A stretch of DNA of 64,000 bases from Bradyrhizobium genosp. SA-3 (GCF_004212635.1 NZ_PSRT01000026.1:1-64000), one strand, 5' to 3'. Numbered from the stretch's first letter, positions 53,165 to 63,455 are shown. Made by a program: numbers and translations. Notes: generated from the letters alone by a model not told the origin.

Positions 53165-54025
53165 TTACTGAACCTCGGCGATCTTCGGTCCAGATGACGG
53201 CATCTGCGCGTTAGCCGCCGAGGGCCGCTTCGACGGCGATGCCGGGTCCGGCAACCGGAAAGCGGCGTCGGTCGGCGTTCCCTGGGATGGTCGACGGGCA
53301 GCGGTTGCCGGAAGCACGATCACTTTCGCTCCGACTTTCACCCGCTCATAAAGGTCCACGACGTCCTCATTGGTCAGCCGGATACAGCCGGACGAAACCC
53401 GCTTCCCGATCGTATCGGGGTTGTTGGTGCCGTGAATTCGATATTCGGTCTCGCCGAGATACATCGCCCGAGCGCCGAGCGGGTTGCCGGGACCGCCTGC
53501 CATGAACCGTGGCAGATAAGGCTGACGCGAGACCATCTCCGCAGGCGGATGCCAATCCGGCCATTCTGCTTTACGGGCCACAGTCTGCTCACCGGACCAT
53601 GTGAAACCTTCGCGGCCGACACCGATGCCGTAGCGCATCGCTTGCCTGTCGTTCAGAACGAAATAAAGGAAAGTGTTTCCGGTATCGATGATCACGGTGC
53701 CCGGCGTCTGATGGCTGGCGTAGTCAACCACCTGCCGAACGAGTGCTCCGGGACCGTCAGCGGCTTTTGGTGGTTCGACCGGAGGCGCCGGGGCCGGAAT
53801 CGGAGCCGGAGCTGGCGCTGATGCACGAACTGGAGTTGCCACGTAAGCCGGAGTTGACGACGCCTGGGCTTGTTGCGCGGCCGATTTTCGTATCGGTTGC
53901 ACGCTCGTCGGGCGAGACAGCAAACTGTACCCCACTACGGCGACGGCCACGGCGCCAATCGCGACTCTCGCGACCATTGGTATCGCGAGCGTCTCTGCCT
54001 TTCCACGTTTCGCCCGCTTACCCAT
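53165..54025 (-). CDS. L,D-transpeptidase (YkuD family)
   Basis: 286 residues from ATG 54025 with GGGGAAAG upstream. A membrane anchor (VARVAIGAVAVAVVGYSLL) near the N-terminus is followed by a Pro/Ala-rich spacer and the YkuD domain (about 120-245): GTVIIDTGNTFLYFVLNDRQ, EYRIHGTNNPDTIGKRVSSG and the catalytic CIRLTNEDVVDLYERV. The His and S-x-G-C-I-R motifs are intact. Such enzymes make 3-3 cross-links in peptidoglycan or attach outer-membrane proteins to it, in the periplasm. The C-terminal tail is Pro/Ser-rich. Rhizobiales encode many such paralogues. Confidence 0.92.
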   Translation of the reverse strand: MGKRAKRGKAETLAIPMVARVAIGAVAVAVVGYSLLSRPTSVQPIRKSAAQQAQASSTPAYVATPVRASAPAPAPIPAPAPPVEPPKAADGPGALVRQVVDYASHQTPGTVIIDTGNTFLYFVLNDRQAMRYGIGVGREGFTWSGEQTVARKAEWPDWHPPAEMVSRQPYLPRFMAGGPGNPLGARAMYLGETEYRIHGTNNPDTIGKRVSSGCIRLTNEDVVDLYERVKVGAKVIVLPATAARRPSQGTPTDAAFRLPDPASPSKRPSAANAQMPSSGPKIAEVQ

Positions 54026-54204
54026 ATCTTTCCCCAGGTCACTGTGCCTGGAAGAGGTACCCAGCAAAATTTAAGAAACTTCGAAGCGATGTCGCTCAGA
54101 CTGGAACCGTTAGCGGTGGTTAACGCCGAGTTCTTGTTCGGCGTATCCGCTTTGAAATTCGGCATATCCGCTTTGAAAATAGATATCGCGGACTTAGAGT
54201 CCCC

Positions 54205-54987
54205 TCAGTTCAGGCCATGAGGCCCCGCGAGCAGGCGCAGCACAATTCCGAACAATTCATTCTGCGAGGAGATGCCGAGCCGCTCATAGGCGCGCTTGCG
54301 ATAGGTCAGGGTCGAATGCAGGCTGATGCCGAGTCCTTTCGAGATCGCCTCGGAGCTGTAGCCTGCGAGGATGTGCCGGCAGACCTCCTGCTCTCGCGGG
54401 GTGAGCCCGGCAAGCGGCGCGCTCGTCGCGAACAAGGCAGCTAAAGACTGATCGGGCGTTGCGGTCTGCTGAAAATGACGCGCGACGCTCGCGCCGATCG
54501 CCGGTGCAATCGCCCAAAGCCGCTCGCGCTGCGCGGCGCTGAATCGGCCTTGCGCGGCGATGCGGTAGAAATTGACGTAGAAGCAGGTGTCATCGACCCA
54601 GATCGCGGTCGCGCATTTGTCGACGATGCCGGAATCCTGGAAGAAGATTTTCCGGTAACGCGCCCCATACATGCGCGGCGCAAACGCCGGCAGCATGATC
54701 GGCGCACCGCCCTCGCCTTCGAACAGCGCATCGCGGTTGGGATCGGATTCGTGGAAATGTCCGGCATAGGCGGCACTGAGATCACCGCCGATCGGGATGT
54801 TGCCGGCATCGAGCAGGCAGCGCGCAGCGCCGTCGCGGCTCAGCGCGAACACCATGCAATGGCCGACATCGGCCTGCCGCCGCAGCGTATCGATCAGGAC
54901 GTTCGGGAAATCGGCTCGGCCGATGGCGAGCACCGCCGACGTGACATCGCCAGCCGCTGGATGTGCAGGCACCGCCTGAGACCGCAT
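54205..54987 (-). CDS. LuxR-type helix-turn-helix transcriptional regulator
   Basis: 260 residues. The C-terminal HTH is clear (LTPREQEVCRHILAGYSSEA, ISKGLGISLHSTLTYRKRAY). The N-terminal about 170 residues are a sensor-like region without recognised family motifs (VGHCMVFALSRDGAARCL, FHESDPNRDALFEGEGGA). It lacks a receiver domain and the usual autoinducer-binding residues, so the signal is unknown. It is divergent from the SDR-DoxX gene 278 bp away and may control it. Confidence 0.82.
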   Translation of the reverse strand: MRSQAVPAHPAAGDVTSAVLAIGRADFPNVLIDTLRRQADVGHCMVFALSRDGAARCLLDAGNIPIGGDLSAAYAGHFHESDPNRDALFEGEGGAPIMLPAFAPRMYGARYRKIFFQDSGIVDKCATAIWVDDTCFYVNFYRIAAQGRFSAAQRERLWAIAPAIGASVARHFQQTATPDQSLAALFATSAPLAGLTPREQEVCRHILAGYSSEAISKGLGISLHSTLTYRKRAYERLGISSQNELFGIVLRLLAGPHGLN

Positions 54988-55265
54988 CGTTCTCTCTCCC
55001 TAGCGCTTTGTGCCGATTTTACCAGCAACCGCGACAGGTCGAAAGGCTGCAACGAGGTCAAAACCTGCCGAGGGCCAAGGCCGATATAGTGTCCACGATG
55101 GGCGCGGAAGCGTAAGCGGTAACGGCCGGTAATCTAGGCGCTGGTTGCAGCGAACTCAGCAGTTCCGCCGCGAGGAACGATCGCATCAGCCCCGCTTTAT
55201 TCGTCAGCATCATCAGAGTTTGAAGCGGTTTGCGGTATCTGGGCCGCCAACCGAAGGACCCGGTA

Positions 55266-56537
55266 ATGCGCATCCTTCTCGTTGGGGGTACGGGCCTTAT
55301 TGGATCGGCAATCCACGCCAGGCTATCCGCCGAAGGGCATGAATGCGTGTTGGTGTCGCGTCATGCGGCGGCACCCGATACGCGCCACATCATCCTCGAT
55401 GTTGCTCGGACCACCGATGCTTCGACATGGAAGAGCCTTCTTGCAGGCGTCGATGCCGTCATCAACGCGGCGGGTGCCCTGCAGGGGCAGGACATGCAAG
55501 GCGTTCATGTCGCCGGCAGTGCGGCGCTTTATGCCGCCTGTGAAAGCGCGGGCGTCCGCCGTGTCATCCTGTTCTCGGCCATAGGCAGCAATCGCGATGC
55601 CCGGACCGATTTTTCTCGCACCAAGCGGGACGGCGAAGCCGCCTTGATGGCGCGGGACCTCGATTGGGTCGTGCTGCGGCCTTCGGTCGTGGTGGGACGG
55701 CCCGCCTATGGCGGCAGCGCGCTGTTGCGAGGGCTGGCGTCACTATCGGTTCTACCGGTCATGCCGGACACGGCAGCGATCCAACCGGTGCATCTCGACG
55801 ACGTCGTCGACACGGTTGTGTTCTTCCTGCAACCTGACGCACCTTCCCGCCTCGCGCTTGATCTGGCCGGTCCGCGGCGGATGGCCTTCAGCGACGCGGT
55901 CGCGCTGTTTCGCTCTTGGCTGCGCTGGAGGCCGGCTTACCGCCTGCACCTGCCTTCCTGGGCGGCTTCGGCAGCCTACCGCGCCGGTGACGTTGCGCAG
56001 ATGCTGGGCTGGGCAACGCCGGTCAACGCGACGGCACAGGGCGAGATGCGGCGCGGCGCGACCGGTGATCCCGAGCTCTGGCGTCAGGTTACCGGCATGA
56101 GGCCGCGCGATCTCGAAGTCGCGCTCGCACGCGAGCCCGCCTCGGTGCAAGAACGCTGGTTTGCACGGCTCTATGTGCTCAAGCCGCTGATATTCGGCGT
56201 CTTCGGCCTTTTCTGGATCGCCACAGGCATCATCTCGCTCGGCCCGGGCTGGGAAATTGGAATGTCGTTGGTCCGGGAAGGCAGGCTGCAAGAACAATTC
56301 GCGGCTCTCACCGTCATCGCCGGCGCGCTCGCCGACATCGTCATTGGCCTTGCGATTCTTTGGCGACCTTTGAGCCGCTATGGGCTGTGGGCAGCACTGA
56401 TCATCTCGCTCACCTATGTCGTGATCGGTACGACACTGGTGCCGCGGCTGTGGGCCGATCCGCTTGGTCCGATGCTGAAGATCTGGCCGGTGCTGATGCT
56501 CAATCTGGTCGCCATGGCGATCCGAGAGGATCGCTGA
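55266..56537 (+). CDS. SDR-family NAD(P)-binding protein fused to a DoxX-like membrane domain
   Basis: 423 residues from ATG 55266 with AAGGA 7 bases upstream. Residues 1-200 are an extended SDR: MRILLVGGTGLIGSAIHARL is the nucleotide-binding start, and VINAAGALQGQDM and VLRPSVVVGRPAYGGSALL follow. The C-terminal 130 residues have four hydrophobic segments (IFGVFGLFWIATGIISLG; ALADIVIGLAILWRPLSRYG; LWAALIISLTYVVIG; MLKIWPVLMLNLVAMAI) of the DoxX-like type. This fusion is common in proteobacteria, next to a DUF2269 gene exactly as here. Role unknown; perhaps membrane redox. The stop overlaps the next start. Confidence 0.88.
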   Translation: MRILLVGGTGLIGSAIHARLSAEGHECVLVSRHAAAPDTRHIILDVARTTDASTWKSLLAGVDAVINAAGALQGQDMQGVHVAGSAALYAACESAGVRRVILFSAIGSNRDARTDFSRTKRDGEAALMARDLDWVVLRPSVVVGRPAYGGSALLRGLASLSVLPVMPDTAAIQPVHLDDVVDTVVFFLQPDAPSRLALDLAGPRRMAFSDAVALFRSWLRWRPAYRLHLPSWAASAAYRAGDVAQMLGWATPVNATAQGEMRRGATGDPELWRQVTGMRPRDLEVALAREPASVQERWFARLYVLKPLIFGVFGLFWIATGIISLGPGWEIGMSLVREGRLQEQFAALTVIAGALADIVIGLAILWRPLSRYGLWAALIISLTYVVIGTTLVPRLWADPLGPMLKIWPVLMLNLVAMAIREDR

Positions 56538-57016
56538 TGCTCTATTTCCTTGTGAAGATGGTGCACATCATCGGTGCTGCAGTCCTGCTGGGCACCGGTG
56601 CCGGCATCGCCTTCTTCATGCTGGTGGCGCATCTGCGCGGTGACCCGCGCGAGATCGCGGGGGTCGCGCGGACGGCCGTGCTGGCCGACTTCCTGTTCAC
56701 AGCGAGTGCCGTGATCCTGCAGCCGATCACCGGCACATGGCTCGCCTGGTCGAGCGGGTATTCCCTTGGCGATGGCTGGATTGCGGCATCCATCGCACTC
56801 TATGTGGTGACCGGCGCCTTCTGGCTGCCGGTGGTGTGGATGCAGATGCGAATGCGCGATCTTGCCGTCCGTGCGGTCGAGACCGACGCCAAGCTGCCCG
56901 CCGAGTATGACCGTCTCTTCCGGTGGTGGTTCGCCTTCGGATTTTCGGCGTTCGCAGCGGTGCTGGCTATCTTCTGGCTGATGATAGCTCGCCCAGCTAT
57001 TCCATACTGGGACTGA
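56537..57016 (+). CDS. DUF2269 family integral membrane protein
   Basis: 159 residues with four transmembrane helices (LVKMVHIIGAAVLLGTGAGI; LADFLFTASAVILQPITGTW; WIAASIALYVVTGAFWLPVV; FGFSAFAAVLAIFWLMIARP). The ATG overlaps the stop of the SDR-DoxX gene (TGATG), so the two are translationally coupled and probably work together. His10 and the G-T-G-A-G motif in helix 1 are typical of this family. The function is unknown. Confidence 0.88.
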   Translation: MLYFLVKMVHIIGAAVLLGTGAGIAFFMLVAHLRGDPREIAGVARTAVLADFLFTASAVILQPITGTWLAWSSGYSLGDGWIAASIALYVVTGAFWLPVVWMQMRMRDLAVRAVETDAKLPAEYDRLFRWWFAFGFSAFAAVLAIFWLMIARPAIPYWD

Positions 57017-57079
57017 ATTGGCGCGCCTCTTCAGAGCCTCGCTGTCCGGGACGTGCACCGCCTCTTCCACGTGGGTTGT

Positions 57080-57574
57080 TCAGCCCACCGGTCCCAGTGT
57101 CCAATCGTCCCCCGAAAGCGGGCTGACCCTCACGTCCTTAATGACTCCGCGCTCCAGGCTTGGATCGAAATGGCGCATCGTGCGCTCGTTGAAGTCAATG
57201 ATGCGGCCGGGCCTGAGTGGTCCGACGTCATTGATCTTGACGATGACCTTCTTGCCTGCGGCCTCGACGAGAGCATATTTCGGCCTCACACCAAATTGGA
57301 CCCCACCAAATTTCCGGCGCAAGCTTGTCTTGATGGCAGCCGTCCAGGCAGAGGGATCATAACGCTCGCCGGATGCTGTGCGCGGACCGCCCTCCTCCTT
57401 GCCGGGCTTGAATGGATTGTACATGGATGCAGCGCCAACGACGGCATTCCCAGAGACGGTATCGATGACGGTGCTTGAGTGAACCCCACGCGTTTCACTT
57501 CGAGCAACGGTAACAGAAACGGCAAGCGCAAGCAGGGCGCCGCAAATTGCGGCGCTCGAGCGGAACAGCATCAT
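57080..57574 (-). CDS. RlpA-like double-psi beta-barrel protein, exported
   Basis: 164 residues. A signal peptide (LFRSSAAICGALLALAVSVT) precedes a double-psi beta-barrel domain: GAASMYNPFKPGKEEGGPRT, then ASGERYDPSAWTAAI, then VIVKINDVGPLRPGRIIDFN. The Asp of the INDVGP motif corresponds to the catalytic Asp of RlpA-type septal lytic transglycosylases. Without a SPOR domain and short, it is not the full septal RlpA; a plain DPBB enzyme or barwin-like protein is possible. It acts on peptidoglycan in the periplasm by inference. Confidence 0.75.
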   Translation of the reverse strand: MMLFRSSAAICGALLALAVSVTVARSETRGVHSSTVIDTVSGNAVVGAASMYNPFKPGKEEGGPRTASGERYDPSAWTAAIKTSLRRKFGGVQFGVRPKYALVEAAGKKVIVKINDVGPLRPGRIIDFNERTMRHFDPSLERGVIKDVRVSPLSGDDWTLGPVG

Positions 57575-57788
57575 AACTCCTGTGATTTTCGTCGTCCGGT
57601 TCCCGGCACCGCAAACAGGCGCAAGCGAACGCGGAAGCGTTCACGAAACTTGCGCCGATATTTTGCGGATTCGCGCCAACCCCTTGGCTATGGAACCGTT
57701 GTGTGAACCAGGGCGGTTCCCACGCAGTGTTTTGAGTTGTCACCGACTAAGACAGAGATTGCGTCAGCAACATGACTTAACGAACGGC

Positions 57789-58994
57789 CTATTCCGCGGC
57801 CGCCTTCACCGGGGCGACGTTGATCGCGAGCTTGCCGTAGCGATCCGTAAAAGCCTGGGTGTCGATCTCTTCCAGCTCGATCTCGCCGCTCATCACACCC
57901 TGTTTCCACGCCGCCTGGGCCGGATCGTTCTGGAACTCCGGCATCACCTCGCGGCTGAACAGCTCCAGCGATTCGCAGATGTGCTCGTGGCTGTTCTTGC
58001 CGGCCTGGTTGAGCAGGATGACCTGGTCGATATGCGAAGACTGGAATCGCTTCAGCTTCCTGCGGATGGTCTCGGGCGAGCCGATCAGGCCGCCGCGCAA
58101 GGCCGCCTCCTGGGCTTGCGGATTATCGCGCTTCCACTTGTTGTACTCGTCCCACATGTTGACGGTGCCGGGCGCAGGCCGTTGGCGGTTCTGCGAGGCG
58201 CCGTAGAAGCGCAGCGCGAACTGGAAGAAGGTGGCGCCGTCGGCGCGGGCACGCGCCTCTTCGTCGGTCTTCGCGCACATGAAGAACGAGACCAGCGCCA
58301 TGTTCGGATTGATCTCGTAATCGGCGAGCTTGGTGAGCCGCTTGGTCATGGCGTTGTAATAGGCGTGCACCCAGGCATGCGCGGCATCGGCGCTGACGAA
58401 CTGAAAGCCGAGCGCGCCAAAGCCATGGCGGCCGGCGCGCTCGATGGTCGGCAGCTGCGAGCAGGCCATCCATAGCGGCGGGTGCGGCTTCTGCACGGGC
58501 TTGGGCACGACATTGCGCAACGGGATGTCGAAGTACTTGCCGTGATGCTCGCTTCCCGCGTCCTTGAACATCGGGAAGATCGCGGCGACAGCTTCCTCGA
58601 ACACCTCCTTCTTGGTGTCCATGTCGCGGCCGAACGGGGTGAGCTCCGTGATCGACGCGCTCTCGCCCATGCCGAATTCGCAGCGGCCGTTACTGAGCAG
58701 ATCGAGCACCGCGACACGTTCGGCGACGCGGGCCGGGTGATTTGTCGTGAGCTGGAGGATGCCGTGGCCGAGCCGGATGTTCTTGGTGCGCTGGCTCGCC
58801 GCCGCCAGGAAGGATTCCGGCGAGGGCGAGTGCGAATATTCTTCGAGGAAATGATGCTCGACCACCCAGGCATGGTCGTAGCCGAGCCTATCGGCAAGCT
58901 CCATCTGCGAGAGCGCGTTCTGGTAGAGCCTGAGTTCGTCACCGACCACCCAAGGCCGTGGCAGTTGCAGCTCGTAGAAGATGCCGAACTTCAT
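57789..58994 (-). CDS. luciferase-like (LLM class) flavin-dependent monooxygenase
   Basis: 401 residues from ATG 58994 (MKFGIFYELQLPRPWVVGDE), preferred over the longer frame because of the family N-terminus and GGGAGA upstream. TIM-barrel bacterial luciferase-like fold: DRLGYDHAWVVEHHFLEEYS, LGHGILQLTTNHPARVAERV, LSNGRCEFGMGESASITEL and LIGSPETIRRKLKRFQ. It uses reduced flavin from a partner reductase to oxidise an unknown substrate. Residues H and E of the VEHHF motif are those lining the flavin pocket in this class. It stands alone on the reverse strand before the nap operon. Confidence 0.88.
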   Translation of the reverse strand: MKFGIFYELQLPRPWVVGDELRLYQNALSQMELADRLGYDHAWVVEHHFLEEYSHSPSPESFLAAASQRTKNIRLGHGILQLTTNHPARVAERVAVLDLLSNGRCEFGMGESASITELTPFGRDMDTKKEVFEEAVAAIFPMFKDAGSEHHGKYFDIPLRNVVPKPVQKPHPPLWMACSQLPTIERAGRHGFGALGFQFVSADAAHAWVHAYYNAMTKRLTKLADYEINPNMALVSFFMCAKTDEEARARADGATFFQFALRFYGASQNRQRPAPGTVNMWDEYNKWKRDNPQAQEAALRGGLIGSPETIRRKLKRFQSSHIDQVILLNQAGKNSHEHICESLELFSREVMPEFQNDPAQAAWKQGVMSGEIELEEIDTQAFTDRYGKLAINVAPVKAAAE

Positions 58995-59154
58995 GGCGTC
59001 GCTCTCCCGCATTGTTCTTGTTAAGCGCATCTTAATGCGCGAGGTGGCGCTGTCCACCGACTCGCAATTCCGTCATACGGGCATCGCTCGGCATGGCGCG
59101 GGATCAACCCAACGCTAACGCTTGCTATGTGCGACGCGCCCTCGCCCTGAGCCG

Positions 59155-59168
59155 TTGATCCAAATCAA
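59155..59168 (+). promoter_or_regulatory. FixK/FNR-type box of the nap operon
   Basis: TTGATCCAAATCAA is a perfect TTGAT-N4-ATCAA palindrome, 88 bases before the napE start. In Bradyrhizobium, FixK2 binds such boxes under low oxygen and nap genes depend on it. No other box is seen nearby. Confidence 0.9.
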
Positions 59169-59256
59169 GGTAACTGGACCTCATCCTCCTAAGGTGGCGG
59201 CAGGTAACGGCCCGGATGCCGTCTCGATTCCCATATCACTATCAGAGAGTCCGAAT

Positions 59257-59442
59257 ATGTCGGCCCCTGACGACACGACAGACCGCGTGCGCCGTAAGCG
59301 CATGGAGATCTTCGCCTTCCTGTTCCTGACCGCAGTCGTGATGCCCGTCCTCGCGGTCGGGACGGTCGGCTCTTACGGCCTCGGCGTCTGGATCTACCAG
59401 ATGTTCGCCGGCCCTCCCGGCCCGCCACCCTCCCCGCATTGA
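59257..59442 (+). CDS. napE: NapE, small membrane protein of periplasmic nitrate reductase operon
   Basis: 61 residues: MSAPDDTTDRVRRKRMEIFA, then a transmembrane helix (FLFLTAVVMPVLAVGTVGSY), then GLGVWIYQMFAGPPGPPPSP. This is the usual NapE layout with a basic N-terminus inside and G-V-W-I-Y-Q-M at the end of the helix. Its exact role in the complex is not settled. It is first in the operon, 88 bases downstream of the FixK box. Confidence 0.93.
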   Translation: MSAPDDTTDRVRRKRMEIFAFLFLTAVVMPVLAVGTVGSYGLGVWIYQMFAGPPGPPPSPH

Positions 59443-59468
59443 TCCCTAAGAAGCGAAAGGCAGGCATC

Positions 59469-59813
59469 ATGGCCCAAGCCTCACTCAACAAAGCCTCAGT
59501 CAACAGAGGCACACTCAACCGCCGCGCCTTGATCACCGGCCGGGTGCTCAGCAATGACCGCATCATCCCGCCGCCGGGATGCGAGATCGCCAGCATCCTG
59601 GTGCAGGCGCGGCCCGAGCGGCTCGCCGAGGTCGAAGCCGAAATCACTGGATTGGCCGGCTGCGAGATCCACGGTCGCGACGCGCGCGGCAAACTCGTCG
59701 TCGTGACCGAAGCGCCTGATGCCGGCAGCCTCGGCACCCTGCTCAACACCATCCAGTCGCTGCCAAACGTTTATTCCGCGGCGCTGGTCTTTCACGCCAT
59801 CGAAACCGCCTAA
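59469..59813 (+). CDS. napD: NapD, maturation chaperone of NapA
   Basis: 114 residues with a 20-residue N-terminal extension beyond the common 90. The ferredoxin-like NapD fold is visible in [40 protein letters not shown] and [20 protein letters not shown]. NapD binds the Tat signal peptide of NapA in the cytoplasm and delays export until the molybdenum cofactor is inserted. It begins 26 bases after napE. Confidence 0.94.
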   Translation: MAQASLNKASVNRGTLNRRALITGRVLSNDRIIPPPGCEIASILVQARPERLAEVEAEITGLAGCEIHGRDARGKLVVVTEAPDAGSLGTLLNTIQSLPNVYSAALVFHAIETA

Positions 59814-59830
59814 AGGCCGGGAGAGCCATT

Positions 59831-62344
59831 ATGACATCGCCCAAGCTCGACCGCCGCCAGATGCTGAAGTTGGAAGCGGCCGCCATCGCGGCGGCTGCCG
59901 CCGGGCTGCCGGCTCCGGCGCTCGCCGCCAATCTCGTCACCGAGCGCAACAACAGCGAAATGAAGTGGGACAAGGCCGCCTGCCGCTTCTGCGGCACCGG
60001 CTGCTCGGTGATGGTCGCGACCAAGGACAACCGCGTCGTCGCCACCCATGGCGACATCAAGGCCGAGGTCAATCGCGGCCTCAACTGCGTCAAGGGCTAC
60101 TTCCTCTCCAAGATCATGTACGGCCATGACCGCCTGACGCAACCGATGCTGCGAAAGACGGCTGGCAAATACGACAAGAACGGCGAGTTCACACCTGTTA
60201 CCTGGGCCGAAGCCTTCGACATCATGGAGCTGAAGTGGAAGGAGGCGATTAGGAAGCGCGGGCCGAATGGCGTCGCCATGTTCGGCTCCGGCCAGTGGAC
60301 GATCTGGGAAGGTTATGCTGCCTCAAAGCTGTTCAAGGCCGGCTTCCGCACCAACAACATCGATCCCAATGCGCGTCACTGCATGGCCTCCGCGGTGGCC
60401 GGCATGATGCGCACCTTCGGCATCGACGAGCCGCCCGGCTGCTATGACGACATCGAGGCGACCGATGCCTTCGTGCTGTGGGGCTCCAACATGGCGGAGA
60501 TGCACCCGATCCTGTGGACGCGTCTGGCCGACCGCCGTCTCTCTGCGCCGCATGTCCGCGTCGCCGTGCTCTCGACCTTCGAGCACCGCTCGTTTGACCT
60601 CGCCGATATCGGCATGGTGTTCAAGCCGCAGACCGACCTCTACATCCTCAACGCCATCGCCAACCACATCATCAAGACCGGCCGCGTCAACAAGGATTTT
60701 GTTGCCGCACATACCGTGTTCAAGCGCGGCCAGACCGACATTGGTTATGGATTGCGGCCCGAGCATCCGTTGCAGAAGAAGGCGACCGGCGCGGCGAAAC
60801 CCAACGATGCCACCGACATGAGCTATGACGAGTTCGTCAAGTTCGTCTCGGAATATACGCTGGAGAAGGCGGCGCAGATGTCCGGCGTGCCGCTGAACCG
60901 CCTCGAGGCGCTCGCCGAGCTCTACGCCGATCCAAAGACAAAAGTGGTCTCGTTCTGGACCATGGGCTTCAACCAGCACACCCGCGGCGTCTGGTGCAAC
61001 AACCTCGTCTACAACATCCATCTTCTGACCGGAAAGATCTCCGCGCCCGGCAACAGCCCGTTCTCGCTGACCGGTCAGCCGTCGGCCTGCGGCACCGCGC
61101 GCGAGGTCGGCACCTTCTCGCACCGCCTGCCGGCCGACATGGTTGTGACCAACAAGGCGCACCGCGATCACGCCGAGCACATCTGGCAGCTGCCCGAGGG
61201 CACGATTCCCGACAAGAACGGCGCGCACGCCGTGCTGCAAAGCCGGATGCTGAAGGACGGCCTGATCAACGCCTATTGGGTGCAGGTCAACAACAACCTG
61301 CAGGCCGGCCCCAACGCCAACGAGGAGACCTATCCCGGCTTCCGCAACCCCGACAATTTCATCGTGGTCTCGGACGCCTATCCCTCGGTGACCGCGCTTG
61401 CCGCCGATTTGATCCTGCCGACCGCGATGTGGGTGGAGAAAGAAGGCGCCTATGGCAATGCCGAGCGGCGCACGCAGTTCTGGCATCAGCTCGTCTCCGC
61501 GCCCGGCGAGGCGAAATCCGATCTCTGGCAGCTGATGGAATTTTCAAAGCGGTTCAAGATCGAGGAGGTCTGGCCCGAGGAGCTGATTGCCAAGAAGCCG
61601 GACGTTCGCGGCAAGACGCTGTTCGACGTGCTCTACCGAAACGGCGAGGTCGACAAATTTCCGGTCTCCGACATCGAGCCCGGCTATCTCAACGACGAGT
61701 CCAAGGTGTTCGGCTTCTACGTCCACAAGGGCCTGTTCGAGGAGTACGCCACCTTCGGCCGCGGCCATGGCCACGACCTCGCGCCGTTCGAGGCCTATCA
61801 CCGTGAGCGCGGGCTGCGCTGGCCCGTCGTCAACGGCCAGGAGACGAAGTGGCGCTTCCGCGAGGGCAGCGACCCCTACGTCAAGCAGGGCACTGATGTG
61901 CAGTTCTACGGCTATCCCGACGGCAAGGCCCGAATCTTCGCGCTGCCCTACGAGCCGCCGGCGGAATCGCCCGACAACGAGTATCCGTTCTGGCTGTCGA
62001 CCGGCCGCGTGCTGGAGCACTGGCATTCCGGCACCATGACGCGCCGCGTGCCCGAGCTCTACAAGGCGTTCCCCGAAGCCGTCTGCTTCATGCATCCGGA
62101 CGACGCGCAGGAGGCGAAGCTCCGCCGCGGGGACGAGGTGAAGGTCGTCTCCCGCCGCGGCTTCATCCGCGCCCGCGTCGAGACGCGTGGCCGCGACCGG
62201 CCGCCGCGCGGCCTCGTGTTCGTGCCGTGGTTCGACGAATCCAAGCTGATCAACAAGGTGACGCTGGACGCCACCGATCCGATCTCGCTGCAAACCGACT
62301 TCAAGAAATGCGCCGTGCGCATCGAGCGGGTGAGCATGTCATGA
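59831..62344 (+). CDS. napA: periplasmic nitrate reductase catalytic subunit NapA
   Basis: 837 residues. A Tat leader ([18 protein letters not shown], cleaved after ALAA) is followed by the 4Fe-4S ligands C51, C54, C58 and C86 ([10 protein letters not shown] and NCVKGYF). Cys184 in [12 protein letters not shown] binds molybdenum. Later blocks include [20 protein letters not shown] and the C-terminal bis-MGD-binding region ([20 protein letters not shown]). It reduces nitrate to nitrite in the periplasm with electrons from NapBC. The length is as expected for the family. It overlaps napB by ATGA. Confidence 0.97.
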   Translation: MTSPKLDRRQMLKLEAAAIAAAAAGLPAPALAANLVTERNNSEMKWDKAACRFCGTGCSVMVATKDNRVVATHGDIKAEVNRGLNCVKGYFLSKIMYGHDRLTQPMLRKTAGKYDKNGEFTPVTWAEAFDIMELKWKEAIRKRGPNGVAMFGSGQWTIWEGYAASKLFKAGFRTNNIDPNARHCMASAVAGMMRTFGIDEPPGCYDDIEATDAFVLWGSNMAEMHPILWTRLADRRLSAPHVRVAVLSTFEHRSFDLADIGMVFKPQTDLYILNAIANHIIKTGRVNKDFVAAHTVFKRGQTDIGYGLRPEHPLQKKATGAAKPNDATDMSYDEFVKFVSEYTLEKAAQMSGVPLNRLEALAELYADPKTKVVSFWTMGFNQHTRGVWCNNLVYNIHLLTGKISAPGNSPFSLTGQPSACGTAREVGTFSHRLPADMVVTNKAHRDHAEHIWQLPEGTIPDKNGAHAVLQSRMLKDGLINAYWVQVNNNLQAGPNANEETYPGFRNPDNFIVVSDAYPSVTALAADLILPTAMWVEKEGAYGNAERRTQFWHQLVSAPGEAKSDLWQLMEFSKRFKIEEVWPEELIAKKPDVRGKTLFDVLYRNGEVDKFPVSDIEPGYLNDESKVFGFYVHKGLFEEYATFGRGHGHDLAPFEAYHRERGLRWPVVNGQETKWRFREGSDPYVKQGTDVQFYGYPDGKARIFALPYEPPAESPDNEYPFWLSTGRVLEHWHSGTMTRRVPELYKAFPEAVCFMHPDDAQEAKLRRGDEVKVVSRRGFIRARVETRGRDRPPRGLVFVPWFDESKLINKVTLDATDPISLQTDFKKCAVRIERVSMS

Positions 62345-62811
62345 TGAAACGATCCGCAATCGTCCTGCTCGCCCTCGCGATCGCAGCTAGCGCGAGCTCG
62401 CTGACCGCGCAGACGGTGACATCGGGCCTGCGCGGCCCGACCCCGCTCAACGACGAGGGCCCGGCACCGCCGATGCTGCCGAACCGCAATACTTCCGAAA
62501 AGGAGGTGCGCAATTATCCCGAGCAGCCGCCGGTGATCCCGCACACGATCGATGGCTACCAGGTCGATCTCAACGGCAACAAGTGCCTGTCCTGCCACGC
62601 GCGGGCGCGCACCGCGGAATCGCAGGCGCCGATGGTCTCGATCACGCACTTCATGGACCGTGACGGCCAGTTGCTGGGCTCGGTCTCACCGCGGCGCTTC
62701 TTCTGCACGGAATGCCACGTGCCGCAGAATACCGCCAATCCGCCCGTCAGCAACGATTTCACCGACATCGACACGCTGCTGTCGCGCGCCAGCCCCGGTG
62801 GGCGCCGATGA
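62341..62811 (+). CDS. napB: NapB, diheme cytochrome c subunit of nitrate reductase
   Basis: 156 residues with a signal peptide ([20 protein letters not shown]) and two C-x-x-C-H motifs (CLSCH near residue 81, CTECH near 121). Additional family blocks are [20 protein letters not shown] and [17 protein letters not shown], which carry the His that is the sixth ligand. NapB passes electrons from NapC to NapA. The ATG overlaps the napA stop; ATG 62344 is an alternative start. Confidence 0.96.
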   Translation: MMKRSAIVLLALAIAASASSLTAQTVTSGLRGPTPLNDEGPAPPMLPNRNTSEKEVRNYPEQPPVIPHTIDGYQVDLNGNKCLSCHARARTAESQAPMVSITHFMDRDGQLLGSVSPRRFFCTECHVPQNTANPPVSNDFTDIDTLLSRASPGGRR

Positions 62812-63455
62812 CCACGACAGCTGATGAATCCAAGCGCAAGGCCAGGCGCGGCTTTCTCGCGCGCAGCTGGGATTTTGCGCTCGAACTCTGGCAGGTGCTG
62901 ATCCGGCCGAGCTCGGTGTTCGGGCTCGGCGTGCTGGTGCTGGCGGGCTTTGCGGCCGGCGTGATCTTCTGGGGCGGCTTCAACACCGCGCTGGAAATCA
63001 CCAACACCGAGAAGTTCTGCACCGGCTGCCACGAGATGAAGGACAACGTTTTTGCCGAGCTGAAATCGACCATCCATTTCAGCAACCGCTCCGGCGTGCG
63101 TGCCACCTGCCCGGACTGCCACGTGCCGCACAACTGGACCGACAAGATCGCGCGCAAGATGCAGGCCTCCAAGGAGGTCTGGGGCAAGATCTTTGGCACG
63201 ATCGACACAAGAGAGAAATTCCTCGACCACCGGCTCGAACTCGCGGCGCATGAATGGGCGCGTTTCAAGGCCAACGATTCGCTGGAATGCCGCAACTGCC
63301 ACAGCGCCGATTCGATGGACATTACCAAGCAATCGCCGCGGGCCTCGGTGGCGCACCAGCGCTTCCTGTTCACCAAGGAAAAGACCTGCATCGACTGCCA
63401 CAAGGGCATCGCCCATCAATTGCCCGACATGCGCGGCGTTCCCGGCTGGCAATAG
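62808..63455 (+). CDS. napC: NapC, membrane-anchored tetraheme quinol dehydrogenase
   Basis: 215 residues. One transmembrane helix ([20 protein letters not shown]) anchors the periplasmic NapC/NirT-type domain with four C-x-x-C-H sites: CTGCH, CPDCH, CRNCH and CIDCH. The start overlaps napB (ATGA). It oxidises quinol and passes electrons to NapB. The operon lacks napF, G and H, as in other rhizobial nap clusters (napEDABC). Confidence 0.97.
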   Translation: MTTTADESKRKARRGFLARSWDFALELWQVLIRPSSVFGLGVLVLAGFAAGVIFWGGFNTALEITNTEKFCTGCHEMKDNVFAELKSTIHFSNRSGVRATCPDCHVPHNWTDKIARKMQASKEVWGKIFGTIDTREKFLDHRLELAAHEWARFKANDSLECRNCHSADSMDITKQSPRASVAHQRFLFTKEKTCIDCHKGIAHQLPDMRGVPGWQ

